A DNA stretch of 64,000 nucleotides from Thioploca ingrica (GTDB taxonomy: Bacteria; Pseudomonadota; Gammaproteobacteria; Beggiatoales; Beggiatoaceae): contig AP014633.1 in assembly GCA_000828835.1 (NCBI GenBank), forward strand, positions 310,001 through 374,000. The letters run 5' to 3'. A program made the position numbers and the translations under genes. Below the pieces are notes generated by a model. The model saw only the letters and a program-made list of their open reading frames with translations, had not been told where the DNA came from and did not search any database. Position 1 is the stretch's first letter; the number at the start of each line of letters is the position of its first letter. Positions 40,265-49,857 of the stretch are shown piece after piece.

Positions 40265-41455
40265 TTATTCTATAATCTTAGCGACAACACCCGCGCCCAC
40301 AGTTCGACCCCCTTCCCGGATAGCAAACCGTAACCCGTCTTCCATCGCAATCGGGGAAATTAACTTGACCACAATCTTAATATTATCCCCCGGCATCACC
40401 ATTTCCACGCCTTCGGGTAATTCACACGCGCCAGTCACATCGGTGGTACGAAAGTAAAACTGCGGCCGATAACCATTGAAAAACGGCGTATGACGTCCAC
40501 CTTCCTCTTTACTCAACACGTACACTTCCGCTTCAAAGTGGGTATGTGGCGTAATCGAGCCCGGTTTGGCTAACACTTGGCCCCGTTCGACATCTTCCCG
40601 TTTGGTGCTTCGTAACAACACGCCGACGTTATCTCCCGCCACGCCTTCATCTAACAGTTTGCGAAACATTTCGACGCCGGTACAGATCGTTTTGGCGGTG
40701 TCACGCAAGCCGACAATTTCGACTTCTTCACCGACGCGGACTTTACCCCGTTCGATTCGGCCAGTCACCACCGTGCCACGACCGGAGATGGAAAAGACGT
40801 CTTCGATCGGCATTAAAAACGGTTGATCGATGTCACGTTTGGGTTCCGGAATGTAACCGTCCATCGCTTCGACCAGTTTAATAATCGAGCCGGTTCCCAG
40901 AGCCGTTTCATCTCCTTCCAAGGCTTTCAGGGCGGAGCCGACGATCACCGGGGTTTCGTCTCCCGGAAATTGGTAGCTATCGAGCAGTTCTCTGACTTCC
41001 ATTTCCACCAGTTCCAGGAGTTCTTCATCGTCGACCATGTCGGCTTTATTCAGGTAGACCAGAATATAGGGCACGCCCACTTGCCGCGCGAGCAGGATGT
41101 GTTCGCGGGTTTGCGGCATCGGCCCGTCCGCCGCCGATACCACTAGGATCGCGCCATCCATTTGCGCGGCACCGGTGATCATGTTTTTGACGTAGTCGGC
41201 ATGACCAGGACAGTCAACATGGGCATAGTGCCGCGTTTCCGATTGGTATTCGACATGGGCGGTCGCTATGGTAATTCCACGCGCTTTTTCTTCCGGGGCA
41301 TTGTCAATTTGATCATAGGCGCGAAATTCGCCACCGTATTTTTTGGCCATGCATTGGGTTATGGCTGAGGTTAGGGTGGTTTTGCCATGATCGACGTGAC
41401 CTATCGTCCCGACGTTCACATGGGGCTTGTTGCGTTCAAATTTTGCCTTGGACAC
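40265..41455 (-). CDS. tuf: Elongation factor Tu
   Basis: 396 residues. GTPase delivering aminoacyl-tRNA to the ribosome. G1 GHVDHGKTT, effector [15 protein letters not shown]3 DCPGHADY, G4 NKADMVDD, G5 SALKAL; domains II and III complete, ending [10 protein letters not shown]. Base composition of this gene is visibly richer in G+C than the neighbouring ribosomal genes, as usual for a very highly expressed gene or a gene-converted tuf pair. A second tuf copy may exist elsewhere. Confidence 0.99.
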   Translation of the reverse strand: MSKAKFERNKPHVNVGTIGHVDHGKTTLTSAITQCMAKKYGGEFRAYDQIDNAPEEKARGITIATAHVEYQSETRHYAHVDCPGHADYVKNMITGAAQMDGAILVVSAADGPMPQTREHILLARQVGVPYILVYLNKADMVDDEELLELVEMEVRELLDSYQFPGDETPVIVGSALKALEGDETALGTGSIIKLVEAMDGYIPEPKRDIDQPFLMPIEDVFSISGRGTVVTGRIERGKVRVGEEVEIVGLRDTAKTICTGVEMFRKLLDEGVAGDNVGVLLRSTKREDVERGQVLAKPGSITPHTHFEAEVYVLSKEEGGRHTPFFNGYRPQFYFRTTDVTGACELPEGVEMVMPGDNIKIVVKLISPIAMEDGLRFAIREGGRTVGAGVVAKIIE

Positions 41456-41486
41456 GCTGTTATCCTCTTTTTTTCAAATCCTAATT

Positions 41487-43589
41487 TTATTGATGATGTT
41501 TTTTTATCACTGCTTCAGCAATGCTAGTTGGTGCTTCCTGATATTTAGCAAATTGCATGGTATAACTGGCACGACCTTGGGTAAGCGAACGTAAAACGGT
41601 TGCATAACCAAACATCTCTCCTAACGGTACTTCAGCCTTAATGGTTTTTCCCGTGGGGATATCTTCCATCCCTTGCAATATGCCACGCCGGCGATTTAAA
41701 TCACCCATGACATCTCCCATATAGTCTTCCGGCGTAACGACTTCAACCGACATAATCGGTTCTAGTAATAGGGCACCGGCTTTTTTAGCACCTTCCTTAA
41801 AAGCTTGTGAACCAGCAATTTTAAAAGCCATTTCACTCGAATCAACTTCGTGATAAGAGCCATCGAAAACCGTGACTTTGACATCGACTACCGGATAACC
41901 AGCGATAACGCCATTTTGCATCTGTTCCTTCACCCCTTTATCAATAGCCGGAACATATTCTCTAGGGATAACACCACCCACAATGGCATTGACAAATTCA
42001 TAACCATTCCCTGGTTCTTTCGGCTCTAATTTCAACCACACATGCCCATACTGACCACGTCCACCGGATTGTCGAACAAATTTACCTTCTTGTTCAACGG
42101 TTTTACGAATTGTTTCACGATAAGCCACTTGTGGCGCACCCACATTGGCTTCGACGTTGAATTCTCGACGCATGCGATCCACAATGATTTCTAAATGCAG
42201 TTCACCCATTCCCGAAATGATTGTTTGGCCTGATTCTTCATCAGTTTTAACTCGAAAAGAGGGATCTTCAGCCGCTAATTTAGATAAAGAAATCCCCATC
42301 TTTTCCTGATCTGCTTTAGTCTTCGGTTCGACCGCCACTGCAATAACCGGCTCAGGGAAATCCATTTTTTCTAAGGTAATAATATGCTCTTTATCACAAA
42401 GCGTCTCACCGGTAGTCACATCTTTTAATCCTACCGCGGCGGCGATATCCCCGGCCCGTACTTCTTTGATTTCTTCTCGCGTATTCGCATGCATTTGTAG
42501 AATACGTCCAATTCTTTCTCGTTTACTTTTGACCGGGTTAAAAATGGTATCTCCAGACAAGAGCACTCCCGAATAAACTCGGAAAAAAGTAAGCGAACCC
42601 ACATAAGGATCAGTGGCTACTTTGAAAGCTAAGGCTGCGAAATGAGCATCATCAGAAGCTGGGCGAGTTGCTTCAGTTTGTGCGGCATCATTAAGTACCC
42701 CTCGAATGGGCGGAACGTCCACTGGAGAAGGTAAGTAATCAATAACCGCATCTAACATCGCTTGTACACCTTTATTTTTAAAGGCAGAACCACATAAGGT
42801 TGGCACTAACTCATTCGCTAAAGTACGTTGCCGTAAACCTTGATGAATTTCCCGTGCGGATAAGGTTCCTTCTTCTAAATATTTATTCATTAATTCTTCA
42901 TTGGCTTCTGCAGCCATTTCTATCATTTTTTCTCGCCATTCCTCACAGGCTGTCTGCATATCTGGCGGAATATCGCGTTCCTCAAATTTCATACCCAGCG
43001 TACTGTCATCCCAGTAGATTGCTCTCATCTTGACTAGGTCAATAATCCCTTCAAAGTGGTCTTCGGCGCCAATGGGCAATTGGATTGGCACCGGTTTAGT
43101 ACCCAGTCGGGTTCTTATCTGTTCGACTACCCGCAAAAAATCGGCACCCATTCTATCCATTTTATTGATAAACGCTAAGCGCGGAACGCCATATTTATTC
43201 GCTTGTCTCCATACTGTCTCTGATTGAGGTTCAACCCCACCCACGGCACAAAATACCGCACAGGCACCATCTAATACTCGTAGTGAACGTTCTACCTCAA
43301 TCGTAAAATCAACATGCCCTGGGGTATCAATGATATTAATGCGATGTTCCGGGTATTGTAAAGCCATCCCACGCCAAAAGCAGGTGGTTGCTGCCGAGGT
43401 AATGGTAATACCACGTTCTTGTTCTTGCACCATCCAATCCATGGTGGCAGCACCATCATGTACTTCACCAAGTTTATGTGATACACCGGTATAATAAAGA
43501 ACGCGCTCTGTTGTTGTGGTCTTACCCGCATCAATATGCGCCATAATACCAATGTTGCGATAGTGCTCAATGGGTGTTTTACGTGCCAC
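41487..43589 (-). CDS. fusA: Elongation factor G
   Basis: 700 residues. Translocation GTPase. G1 [46 protein letters not shown]; domain IV with [13 protein letters not shown]; domain V end [10 protein letters not shown]. Full length, no anomalies. Between rpsG and tuf as in the str operon. Confidence 0.99.
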   Translation of the reverse strand: MARKTPIEHYRNIGIMAHIDAGKTTTTERVLYYTGVSHKLGEVHDGAATMDWMVQEQERGITITSAATTCFWRGMALQYPEHRINIIDTPGHVDFTIEVERSLRVLDGACAVFCAVGGVEPQSETVWRQANKYGVPRLAFINKMDRMGADFLRVVEQIRTRLGTKPVPIQLPIGAEDHFEGIIDLVKMRAIYWDDSTLGMKFEERDIPPDMQTACEEWREKMIEMAAEANEELMNKYLEEGTLSAREIHQGLRQRTLANELVPTLCGSAFKNKGVQAMLDAVIDYLPSPVDVPPIRGVLNDAAQTEATRPASDDAHFAALAFKVATDPYVGSLTFFRVYSGVLLSGDTIFNPVKSKRERIGRILQMHANTREEIKEVRAGDIAAAVGLKDVTTGETLCDKEHIITLEKMDFPEPVIAVAVEPKTKADQEKMGISLSKLAAEDPSFRVKTDEESGQTIISGMGELHLEIIVDRMRREFNVEANVGAPQVAYRETIRKTVEQEGKFVRQSGGRGQYGHVWLKLEPKEPGNGYEFVNAIVGGVIPREYVPAIDKGVKEQMQNGVIAGYPVVDVKVTVFDGSYHEVDSSEMAFKIAGSQAFKEGAKKAGALLLEPIMSVEVVTPEDYMGDVMGDLNRRRGILQGMEDIPTGKTIKAEVPLGEMFGYATVLRSLTQGRASYTMQFAKYQEAPTSIAEAVIKKHHQ

Positions 43590-43685
43590 GTTGTCAACCT
43601 TTTATCTATATAACTAATATAATTGAGTATTAATAATTGAGAATTGATACTGAATTCTCAATTACCCATTCTCAATCAGCAATAC

Positions 43686-44156
43686 TTACCAGCGAAAATG
43701 TGAAAATGCTTTATTAGCCTCAGCCATACGGTGCATATCTTCCCGTTTTTTTATTGCAGTTCCTTTATTTTCATAAGCATCTAAAATTTCCGCTGCTAAA
43801 CGAAGTCCCATTGATTTCTCACCACGCTTCCGGGCAGCTTCTGCTAGCCAGCGCATCGCTAATGCAGTACGGCGAATCGGTCTAACTTCCACTGGAACTT
43901 GGTAAGTTGAACCGCCTACTCGCCTTGATTTCACTTCGACTATCGGGCGAACATTGTCTAATGCTTTACCAAAAATTTCTAATGGTTCCGCCTTGGTTTT
44001 TTCAGCAACCTTATCTAAAGCGCCATAAATAATCTGTTCCGCTACTGATTTTTTACCACTTTTCATCACTACATTAATAAATTTAGCAACGGTTTCATCC
44101 CGATATTTGGGATCGGGTAAAATAACACGCTTGGCGATAATTCTTCTTCTTGGCAT
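43686..44156 (-). CDS. rpsG: 30S ribosomal protein S7
   Basis: 156 residues. Head assembly initiator. [85 protein letters not shown] and the end [15 protein letters not shown]. Confidence 0.98.
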   Translation of the reverse strand: MPRRRIIAKRVILPDPKYRDETVAKFINVVMKSGKKSVAEQIIYGALDKVAEKTKAEPLEIFGKALDNVRPIVEVKSRRVGGSTYQVPVEVRPIRRTALAMRWLAEAARKRGEKSMGLRLAAEILDAYENKGTAIKKREDMHRMAEANKAFSHFRW

Positions 44157-44201
44157 TTTGGTTTAGCTTCCTACTTTCTTAAAGTCACTGAAATTTTATT
44201 T

Positions 44202-44576
44202 TTAAGATTTAGGCCGTTTAGCACCATATTTGGAACGACCTTGACGTCTTGAATTCACTCCCGAGGTATCTAATGAACCACGTATGGTATGATATCGTAC
44301 GCCCGGTAAATCTTTAACCCGACCCCCGCGGATCAATACCACGGAGTGTTCTTGTAAATTATGACCTTCTCCACCAATGTAAGTGGTTACTTCTATTCCA
44401 TTAGTCAGACGAACGCGAGCAACTTTGCGCATAGCCGAATTGGGCTTTTTAGGCGTGGTAGTATACACTCTGGTACATACGCCTCGCTTTTGTGGGCAAC
44501 CATTTAAGGCCGGTACACTGCTTTTAGTCGGTTGACTTTTGCGCGGATTCCGCACGAGCTGATTAATTGTTGCCAT
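44202..44576 (-). CDS. rpsL: 30S ribosomal protein S12
   Basis: 124 residues. Decoding-centre protein. [21 protein letters not shown] with the streptomycin-site Lys, and [21 protein letters not shown]. It is the first gene of the str series. The position upstream, where rpoB-rpoC normally sit in proteobacteria, holds two tRNA genes and then a plus-strand accessory gene. Confidence 0.98.
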   Translation of the reverse strand: MATINQLVRNPRKSQPTKSSVPALNGCPQKRGVCTRVYTTTPKKPNSAMRKVARVRLTNGIEVTTYIGGEGHNLQEHSVVLIRGGRVKDLPGVRYHTIRGSLDTSGVNSRRQGRSKYGAKRPKS

Positions 44577-44655
44577 GGCTATTCCCGTTCCTTAATTGGA
44601 ATTTAATCGCATATAAATCGTCCATCATATCGCATCACAATGCTACTTTTCTACA

Positions 44656-44689
44656 ACAAAAATAAAAACAGGCCGGGACAAACCCGGCC
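44656..44689 (-). terminator. Terminator between the tRNA genes and rpsL
   Basis: On the minus strand a 7-bp stem GGCCGGG/CCCGGCC with a TTTGT loop is followed by TGTTTTTATTTTTG. It ends tRNA transcription, so rpsL must have its own promoter within 44577-44655. Confidence 0.85.
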
Positions 44690-44749
44690 AACCTTATCAA
44701 AGGTGCATGATTCTAGTAAGAGAACTTATTCATGTCAAGTTTTGGAAAT

Positions 44750-44826
44750 TGGCGCGCCCGGAGAGATTCGAACTCCCGACCGCCTGGTTCGTAGCCAGGT
44801 ACTCTATCCAGCTGAGCTACGGGCGC
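44750..44826 (-). tRNA. tRNA-Arg (anticodon ACG)
   Basis: 77 bases including an encoded CCA. Acceptor GCGCCCG/CGGGCGC, D-arm AGCTCAGCTGGATAGAG, anticodon stem CTGGC/..CCAG with loop CTACGAA (anticodon ACG, whose A34 is normally edited to inosine), T-arm with GTTCGAATC. Ser tRNA gene lies 20 bases upstream. Confidence 0.97.
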
Positions 44827-44844
44827 TTAGTTGTGTAGCAGGAT

Positions 44845-44937
<93 letters not shown>

Positions 44938-45397
44938 TCCGTGTTAGAGGATTTCCGCCTAAACTAGAATTGCATATTTTAAATGCCAATTTGAAAAAAG
45001 ACAAGTCTTTCTTTTGGTTATTTTCCTAAATCTAATCAATCGTCCCGTTGGGAATAACTTATTGGCAGTCTCCACGAATCCAACGAAGTTCTATCGAAAT
45101 TTGAGGTTTGGATTCAAGATCATCCTCGCTATTGAGGTTAATCGGTGCAACAAAGCTCTACCCATCTTACTCTTGCTTCTTTAGTCACGTTGATCATCTT
45201 CTCTTCTTGCACTTGGATTTCATCTCGAACACATTCAATTTTTTGACGCACTGATTAATCGATTCCTCCTTGGTCAACTGGAAAAGTCAGTGCGGGATCA
45301 TTTTTTAAGTGCTAGCCGTAAAACTAAAATAATATTGATTTCCAAGAGAGAATAACTTGAAGAAATTAAGTTTTTTGTTATGCTAATTTAATTTTGA

Positions 45398-47293
45398 ATG
45401 GTTTATTATTCTAATTTTTTTGAAAAAATAATTATCATGATGAATTCTTCGACGCTCACTCTTAAAACTAAAGAAACTAAGGTTGAACCGAACTTAGGAT
45501 CCAGCAAAACAATTACTTTTCCTAACGGCCATTCAGCCAGTTTAGTTACTGTTGCTCCTAAAACTAATCTACAATCGATTTCAACCTCTCTTCAGCTTAC
45601 TCCAACTTCATTTAACGCACTAATCATCTTATCCGGAGGAGCCGCTTATTTTGAGCAGTTAGAGCGAGGCTTGCAATTACGTTTGCAACAGCTATTTGGT
45701 CGCGGTATTGTCCGTGCTGCCACAGAAATTGGTGCTGGATTTATCAGCGGCGGAACCGACAGTGGTGTGATTGCTTTGTTAGGCAAAAGTGTAGCTGAAT
45801 ATCACTGTCAATGTCCTTTGATAGGCATTGCGCCGGCTCCTTTAATAACTTATCCGGCCAAAGATATCTCAGCGGAAGGTGCCTTATCAGCAGAAGAACA
45901 GGTACCGCTAGAGCCTCATCATACGCACTTTGTCCTGGTGGAAACTCCTCAGTGGGGTGGAGAAACCGAAACGATGTATAGCTTGGTTTCAGCTTGCCGC
46001 CAACAAACGGAAAATCTACCTATTTTTACCGTGCTGGTGAATGGTGGCGAGATTTCTCGTCTGGAGATATTACAAAGTGTCCGCTTAGGTATTCCCATCA
46101 TTGTCATAGCCGGAAGTGGACGATTAGCTGATGAAATTGCTACCTTACATCGAGAGTATCAAGATTCCAAAGATTCAGATTCTCCTAAATTTATTGAAGA
46201 TCCGGCTTTAGCAGAGATTATTACTGAAGGCAAAATTAATCTGTTTTCGATTGAGGGTGAAGCCACTGAGTTAAAAAGGCTTATTCATCGAGCTTATCGG
46301 CAATCACAGGGTGACACGGTTCTCCAAGTCGCCTGGCGACGGTTTAGCCTATACGATTACAACGCAACTCGTCAACAACATCAATTTCATTATTTGCAAT
46401 TGGCTATCTTAGGCTTTGGTATATTGGGTACTACCTTAGCATTGATACAAAAGGAATGGGACTTTTCTTCAACTTCATTTTTACATTATTTAATTGTACT
46501 GGTTCCTATTATTAGTACTATCCTTTTAGCCGCTGCCAATCGTTTTAATGCCGGCACAAAATGGATACTCTTACGCACCGGTGCAGAGGAAGTTAAACTG
46601 GAAATTTTTCGTTATCGTGCCCAAGCTGAAATTTATAGTCCGACTAACGCAACCGCTCCAGAAGTTAAATTTGCCGAGAAATTACAAACTATTGCTCAAG
46701 GGTTAGTACAAACGGAGGTTAATGTATCCTCACTGCATCAACCGAAACGGGAGGTTATTCCTCCACCCAATAGCGTAGCACCCGATGATGATGGCTTAAG
46801 CATATTATCGCCAGAACGCTATATTAATACCCGTCTTGAAGATCAATTACGTTATTACACTAATAAAGTTAAAAAATTAGAAAATCGCTTAAAAACGCTA
46901 CAATGGTTAATTTACGCTATCGGTGGTCTTGGTACTTTCTTAGCGGCAATCAATTTAGAATTATGGATTGCTTTAACGACCGCATTCGTAACTGCCCTGG
47001 CCACTTACATGGAGTATCAACAAATAGAGAGCACTTTAATTAAGTATAATCAATCAGCGACTGACCTTTTCAGTGTGCGTACTTGGTGGATAGCCTTATC
47101 GGAAACGGAGCAAGCTAAACAATATAATATTGATCGGTTGGTGGGACAAACTGAACGTATCTTACAAAGTGAGTTTAGAGGGTGGATGAAAGAAATGCAG
47201 GAAACTTTAGCTGACTTAAAAAAACAGCAAGGTGAAGAACAATCCTCGCCACCAGAAACAGGACAACCGGCTGATAAAACTAATAAATCCTAA
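45398..47293 (+). CDS. SLOG (prokaryotic LSDAT)-SLATT membrane protein
   Basis: 631 residues. The N-terminal part (about 38-300) is a Rossmann-like LSDAT/SLOG nucleotide-ligand sensor of the type related to TRPM channels: LIILSGGAAYF, FISGGTDSGVI (116-125), LVNGGEISRLEI and IVIAGSGRLADEIA (236-248). Residues about 312-410 form a first two-TM module (TM about 332-350 and 361-381) and about 470-600 a second (TM about 508-526 and 529-548) of the SLATT/DUF4231 type with helical flanks. SLOG-SLATT pairs were proposed by comparative genomics as nucleotide-gated membrane effectors in biological conflict systems. Met14 or Met15 (45437, 45440) could be the true start; neither has a clear ribosome site. 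It stands alone, bounded by tRNAs and repeats. Confidence 0.85.
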   Translation: MVYYSNFFEKIIIMMNSSTLTLKTKETKVEPNLGSSKTITFPNGHSASLVTVAPKTNLQSISTSLQLTPTSFNALIILSGGAAYFEQLERGLQLRLQQLFGRGIVRAATEIGAGFISGGTDSGVIALLGKSVAEYHCQCPLIGIAPAPLITYPAKDISAEGALSAEEQVPLEPHHTHFVLVETPQWGGETETMYSLVSACRQQTENLPIFTVLVNGGEISRLEILQSVRLGIPIIVIAGSGRLADEIATLHREYQDSKDSDSPKFIEDPALAEIITEGKINLFSIEGEATELKRLIHRAYRQSQGDTVLQVAWRRFSLYDYNATRQQHQFHYLQLAILGFGILGTTLALIQKEWDFSSTSFLHYLIVLVPIISTILLAAANRFNAGTKWILLRTGAEEVKLEIFRYRAQAEIYSPTNATAPEVKFAEKLQTIAQGLVQTEVNVSSLHQPKREVIPPPNSVAPDDDGLSILSPERYINTRLEDQLRYYTNKVKKLENRLKTLQWLIYAIGGLGTFLAAINLELWIALTTAFVTALATYMEYQQIESTLIKYNQSATDLFSVRTWWIALSETEQAKQYNIDRLVGQTERILQSEFRGWMKEMQETLADLKKQQGEEQSSPPETGQPADKTNKS

Positions 47294-47530
47294 TTCGTTT
47301 TGCTAGTTGAGCAACCGATTGAACGCCCGAACAAAAACAACAACGGCACGACATTGGCAAAAAAAAGTGACACACTCGTTCCCAATGTCCTCGTTGGAAA
47401 GCTTGTTTAGCTTATGCTTGACAAAATCGGTAATGTGAATTTCCCTCACAGCGTGATTCCCAAGTTGGAGACGATGAGCCAGTTTAATGGGTTGGGTGGA
47501 AATCTTTTTCTGCCGCTGTTGACATTCTTT

Positions 47531-47563
47531 TCCTAGATTCCACTGCGTTTCATCCAAGCTACT
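47531..47563. repeat. REP-like interspersed repeat, copy B
   Basis: Matches the copy at 23631-23663 at 27 of 33 positions. Together with the degenerate words CTCGTTCCCAA (near 47370) and GATTCCCAAGTTGGAG (near 47455), which resemble other widely dispersed proteobacterial repeats, it shows that 47300-47570 is a dump of decayed repeats, not a gene. Confidence 0.55.
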
Positions 47564-47569
47564 AACCTC

Positions 47570-47686
47570 AATGCCATTAAGTTAATAGTAAATACCTGGG
47601 TTTGCCCCAACGAAATATCACATCTATCGGGGTGAACCGATGTATGGGTTCACCCTCACGCTAAAAAGCTTAACTTAATGGCAGTG
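47570..47686. mobile_element. MITE-like element, 117 bp, with 17-bp terminal inverted repeats
   Basis: CAATGCCATTAAGTTAA (47570-47586) and TTAACTTAATGGCAGTG (47670-47686) are inverted copies with one mismatch. The interior contains a GGTGAACC/GGTTCACC hairpin (about 47631-47655). The right end equals the right end of the element at 9528-9684 base for base. No coding capacity. The rest of the gap 47294-47866 holds only decayed repeats. Confidence 0.75.
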
Positions 47687-47866
47687 AATCTCCGCTTGCT
47701 AAAAACATTTTGGTAGGCAACTAGTGTAGCAACGGTTTTGAATTTCCGTTCACTAAACAAGTCAAAGACCCGTTGCACCGGAATAACTTAATCTTAGTGT
47801 TGTCAAGCTTCCATTAAGTTGAACCAGGGTGTTAAGTTAGCTAAAATAAGCTTGTTATTCTGAGAG

Positions 47867-48757
47867 TTAGTTGGCGGAAAGGGATTCTTCTACTTCAACC
47901 CTCATTATCTCTGGAAAAAATTTAGCCATTAATTTTTTGCAATGGGTATTCACTTTCTCATCTAAAAAGTCTCTATCTATCTGGGAAAGTAAATTATATT
48001 TATCTTTTTCCTTTCTAACATTGATTTTCGTATCGCGAGGAAGACTTCCTGGAATAAGTCCGAGAAAATCCTCAATCTTAGGAATAAATTGCTTAAATTC
48101 TGAGGTTTTGATAATAAGTAATCGTTCTTTGGGAACGGTTGTAAGTACTTTAGTAGTGTGTTCTGCCCAATATGAAAGATAACCATCTATAGTATAAAGC
48201 CCATTTTTAGCAAGTATCTGTTCTGGTTTGGCATGTTTAAATTGATGGGTTTTATAGATAAAATTCTCCCACTGGATAAAATGTTCTCCACGCCAATATT
48301 GCCATCTACTCCATTTCTGTTGTCTTTTAGAGATAAAAAGACTATGGTTAATAATGGAATCAAGCCATGAATAACAATCTCGAATACTTAAAATAAATTT
48401 CGCTTCTTTAAATTCCTCAGCGAGAATATCTACTATGTAACCATTTATCCAAGAAGAATCCATTTCCAACTTTAATCGCCTATCCCGTTTTTTAATGGAT
48501 TGCGTTAATTCCTCTCGAGCAATTTTTCCCTGTTCAAAAGCTAATAGCTTATGAATAAGAAATCGAGCCTCAGTTTCATGGGACGTTCTGTAATTTTGAA
48601 ACAGAAAGTACAAAGAAGCAGTACCCGTTTTGGGTAATCCAACGCCATAAACTCTAAATTTCAATGGGCGCTCTGGAAAGCACCAGATTGGTAAGTGATC
48701 GTAAATTGGCGGGGCCCAGTTATTATCAAGTCTATGTATAAGACTATTACTTTTCAT
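47867..48757 (-). CDS. Sulfotransferase-like protein
   Basis: 296 residues from the ATG at 48757, preceded by AGGGAT; an in-frame start at 48835 adds 26 poorly supported residues. The phosphosulfate-binding loop of PAPS-dependent sulfotransferases is recognisable in YGVGLPKTGTASLYFLF, and FILSIRDCYSWLDSIINHS matches the 3'-phosphate-binding strand with its Arg and Ser. The distal part (LLIIKTSEFKQFIPKIEDFLG) is also typical. No signal peptide is seen, so a cytoplasmic enzyme acting on small molecules or glycans is likely; the acceptor is unknown. Isolated between repeats, consistent with gain by transfer. Confidence 0.8.
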   Translation of the reverse strand: MKSNSLIHRLDNNWAPPIYDHLPIWCFPERPLKFRVYGVGLPKTGTASLYFLFQNYRTSHETEARFLIHKLLAFEQGKIAREELTQSIKKRDRRLKLEMDSSWINGYIVDILAEEFKEAKFILSIRDCYSWLDSIINHSLFISKRQQKWSRWQYWRGEHFIQWENFIYKTHQFKHAKPEQILAKNGLYTIDGYLSYWAEHTTKVLTTVPKERLLIIKTSEFKQFIPKIEDFLGLIPGSLPRDTKINVRKEKDKYNLLSQIDRDFLDEKVNTHCKKLMAKFFPEIMRVEVEESLSAN

Positions 48758-48929
48758 AAAAATATCATCCCTACCTAAAATAGTCATTAAACTTAAAACA
48801 TTTTCTATAATAACAAAACTGATACCAGAATTCAAAGATTGATTATGGCTCTTTCAAATGCTTTATCGCAGTATGCTGATAAAACCTACCTATATCATCT
48901 GTAGGAGCAAACACACGTGTTCACCCTTC

Positions 48930-48947
48930 TTAAACTCAATGGCAGTG
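48930..48947. repeat. Solo end related to the MITE-like elements
   Basis: TTAAACTCAATGGCAGTG closely resembles the right terminal repeat TTAACTTAATGGCAGTG of the two MITE-like elements, again preceded by a GTGTTCACCC hairpin remnant. No inverted partner was found upstream. The 537-base gap 48758-49294 otherwise contains no convincing gene. Confidence 0.5.
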
Positions 48948-49235
48948 ACACCTATCTTCATTATGGGGGGCAATGCTCACTCTACTTGGCTTGAAGGGGT
49001 ACTGCGGGATGACCTATTTTCCAAGTATTCTGGAAAAAATGGATATAAATTCGATGATATTGTTGGTGACTGGTTTGAATCGTTTCGATTTCAAAAGGGG
49101 GGAAGGAGAAATTCAACAGTTAACCCGTATTCATCTTCAGGGCGTATTTGAAAAGGAGAAAAGTTAGCTTCAACCACACTGGATAAGCTCAATAACAGCA
49201 ATAAAAATCTTGGAATAAACATCACTTTCTGACTT

Positions 49236-49269
49236 AAAAAAAGGGCACAATTTGTTATTGTACCCTTTA
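49236..49269 (-). terminator. Intrinsic terminator after the secreted-protein fragment
   Basis: On the minus strand AAAGGGTACAAT and ATTGTGCCCTTT pair (with one G-U) around an AACAA loop, followed by TTTTTAAG. It ends transcription coming from the symporter/fragment side. Confidence 0.8.
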
Positions 49270-49294
49270 TTCACTAACTAAGAAGCTCACTACT

Positions 49295-49857
49295 TTATTG
49301 GACTGGGAGCACAACAATGACACCCGGCGCAACATTTTCAGCCGCTACTGTACCATTCGGGAAGTAAACATCTTCTCTATTGGCACCGGTATTCGTCACA
49401 ATAGTACTGGGAATACTAACCAAATTATTATTCAAAGGTCGACATGCTGGTGTTTCGTAGTCAACCCGAATACAGTAACCGGTGTTATTAACCGGGCTAG
49501 CCGTTAGAGTCACATCAATCGTATGGCTACCGGCTGTAAGACCAGCCTCTAGACCATGATAGGCACCATTTTGCCAAGCGTTTTGACAAAGTGGGTTGAT
49601 AGGATCATTGGGCGACGACAACGTTCCGCCTGCAACAGGAACTGTTGTCAGGGTATTACCATTTTCTACCTTGGTTACTTTAAAGGTATCTCCTGGAATA
49701 AGCGCGGCGGTAATTCTTAAACACCCGGGCTGTTCGGTGACAATAGTGAACCGGTTTGTTTGTCCCACTGGGGCTATATTGCAGGCTTTCCACGACGCGC
49801 TATTTGGCACAAGCGTCGCGTTAGTGCAATCATAAGGATCAGCAGCAGTGGGCCTAA
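49295..49857 (-). pseudogene. 5'-truncated secreted-protein fragment
   Basis: About 185 codons of open frame with no credible start. The frame is already open inside the 3' end of the upstream symporter gene and its first readable residues (TAADPYDCTNATLVPNSASW) continue straight into a beta-rich, Cys-containing domain: CNIAPVGQTNRFTIVTEQPG, LCQNAWQNGAYHG, TIDVTLTASPV, CIRVDYETPACRP. The composition (Thr, Asn, Pro, paired Cys) is that of an exported beta-sandwich module, yet no signal peptide is present. It is best read as the C-terminal remnant of a larger extracellular protein joined to the symporter end by a deletion. A GTG at 49810 could still start translation. Confidence 0.55.

Noticed and set aside
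40823-41368. Long open frames opposite tuf
   Set aside because: Shadow frames caused by the biased codon use of a highly expressed gene.
47303-47557. 84-codon minus-strand open frame beginning MDETQWNLGKE
   Set aside because: Its start is the translation of a REP-like repeat shared with 23631-23664, and the rest runs through degenerate copies of other dispersed repeats. Not a gene.
48858-49167. Overlapping small plus-strand frames
   Set aside because: No ribosome site or recognisable motif; the first part is a repeat end.
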